Shown: one piece after another, positions 5,726-6,249 of the stretch
Position numbering within the stretch: position 1 is the first letter of the stretch
Layout of the letters: each line of letters starts with the position of its first letter
Assembly (NCBI GenBank): GCA_009618475.1
Contig: WJOV01000007.1
Coordinates: forward strand, 1-6,249
From: Methanosarcinales archaeon
Lineage (GTDB): Archaea > Halobacteriota > Syntropharchaeia > Alkanophagales > Methanospirareceae
Direction: 5' to 3'
Length of the DNA: 6,249 bases
The notes under the pieces: generated by a model
The model's database searches: none
Told to the model about the DNA's origin: nothing
What the model saw: the letters and a program-made list of their open reading frames with translations, nothing else
Translations under genes and position numbers: made by a program

Positions 5726-6249
5726 TGGTAGCGGAAGTTGCATGGCTATGTTTTCTCTCTCCTTTGGTCGGTGCACTTTTATCTCCTGTTTTAGCAAGAA
5801 TCCATCCCAAGCTCAGAGATTATGGGGCGGTGTTCTTCTCGTTCATCGCGGCTATGTGCAGCGTGATGCTCATACCCTATTTATTTAATCCGTCAAAGTT
5901 GCCAATCGAGAGCGCTTTTTTGTGGCTTTCCTTCCCCATAGAATTGAAAGTTGGTGTTCTGGTTGATCCTTTGAGCATAGTGATGGCGAATGTAGTTGCC
6001 GTTATAAGCTTCATCATAATGGTCTACTCCCTGGGGTACATGAAGGGCGACCCGTGCTTAACAAGATGGTGGATGTGGATGAACCTTTTCATTGGAAGCA
6101 TGCTCCTCCTGGTTCTTTCCAATAACTTGCTATTTCTCTTCGTCGGCTGGAAAATGGTAGGTCTGTGTAGCTGGGGGCTAATAGGCTTTTACTATAAGGA
6201 CGAGAAGAAATACTGGATTGGTGGTCCTGCTCCCACTAAATACACCACA
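5725..6249 (+). CDS. NuoL/MrpA-like antiporter subunit, 3' partial
   Basis: N-terminal 175 residues of a complex I subunit L-type protein (NuoL, FpoL, or the N-terminal part of MrpA). Recognisable blocks in order are an N-terminal helix pair (SPLVGALLSPVLA and AVFFSFIAAMCSVMLIPYL), GVLVDPLSIVMANVVAVISF (residues 77-96), VYSLGYMKGD, then WMNLFIGSMLLLVLSNNLLFLFVGW and KMVGLCSWGLIGFYY (to residue 157). The usual NuoL form of that last motif is GWEGVGLCSYLLIGF; here the glutamate position is Lys143 (AAA at 6151-6153). The loop after TM5, KDEKKYWIGGPAPTKYTT, is longer than in bacterial NuoL. The ATG at 5725 overlaps the TAA of the previous gene, implying coupled translation. The reading frame is open to the window end; TM7-TM16 and any lateral helix are not visible, so NuoL-type and MrpA-type cannot be separated. 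Confidence 0.88.
   Translation, partial: MVAEVAWLCFLSPLVGALLSPVLARIHPKLRDYGAVFFSFIAAMCSVMLIPYLFNPSKLPIESAFLWLSFPIELKVGVLVDPLSIVMANVVAVISFIIMVYSLGYMKGDPCLTRWWMWMNLFIGSMLLLVLSNNLLFLFVGWKMVGLCSWGLIGFYYKDEKKYWIGGPAPTKYTT

Noticed and set aside
1..6249. CRISPR arrays, tRNA or rRNA genes, insertion sequences
   Set aside because: No direct repeat arrays, tRNA-like cloverleaf segments, rRNA motifs or transposase-like frames were seen. The window is almost fully accounted for by membrane-protein genes.

Overview
The window reads as one strand of a gene cluster for a membrane cation/proton antiporter module of the Mrp (Mnh) / complex I family. All six genes point the same way, cover nearly all of the window and encode integral membrane proteins. 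Archaeal origin is suggested by two good archaeal TATA boxes (TTTTATAT with an A-rich, BRE-like flank), purine-rich Shine-Dalgarno sites, heavy use of AGA/AGG and ATA codons, and an Mrp gene style like that of archaeal membrane-bound hydrogenase (MBH/MBS) and Mrp clusters. A euryarchaeon is the best guess. The lineage cannot be fixed from this window.

Layout: (1) 1-456, MnhB-like subunit, 5' end outside the window; (2) 459-848, MnhC/NuoK-like subunit; (3) 849-984, intergenic promoter and leader; (4) 985-2508, MnhD-like antiporter subunit, copy 1, with a TTG start; (5) 2505-4034, a second and divergent antiporter subunit, overlapping copy 1 by 4 bases; (6) 4035-4213, a second promoter and leader that resembles the first; (7) 4214-5725, MnhD-like copy 3, a close paralogue of copy 1; (8) 5725-6249, the first 175 codons of a NuoL/MrpA-like subunit, overlapping the previous gene by 1 base and cut by the window end.

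Together B and C would supply the small Mrp scaffold subunits. The three D-type subunits and the L-type subunit are each members of the proton/sodium-translocating antiporter family. The cluster therefore encodes at least four antiporter-like subunits in a row, more than a standard Mrp complex (A and D) and one more than the L, M, N set of complex I. No redox subunit is visible, so whether this is a stand-alone antiporter or the membrane arm of a hydrogenase, MBS-like or Fpo-like oxidoreductase cannot be decided here.

The most notable points are: a duplicated unit consisting of promoter, leader and mnhD; loss in the third antiporter subunit of two of the lysines that normally form the ion path (TM8 and TM12); and a lysine in place of the nearly universal TM5 glutamate in the NuoL-like subunit. 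The two middle translation units are tightly coupled by stop/start overlaps (ATGA and TAATG).
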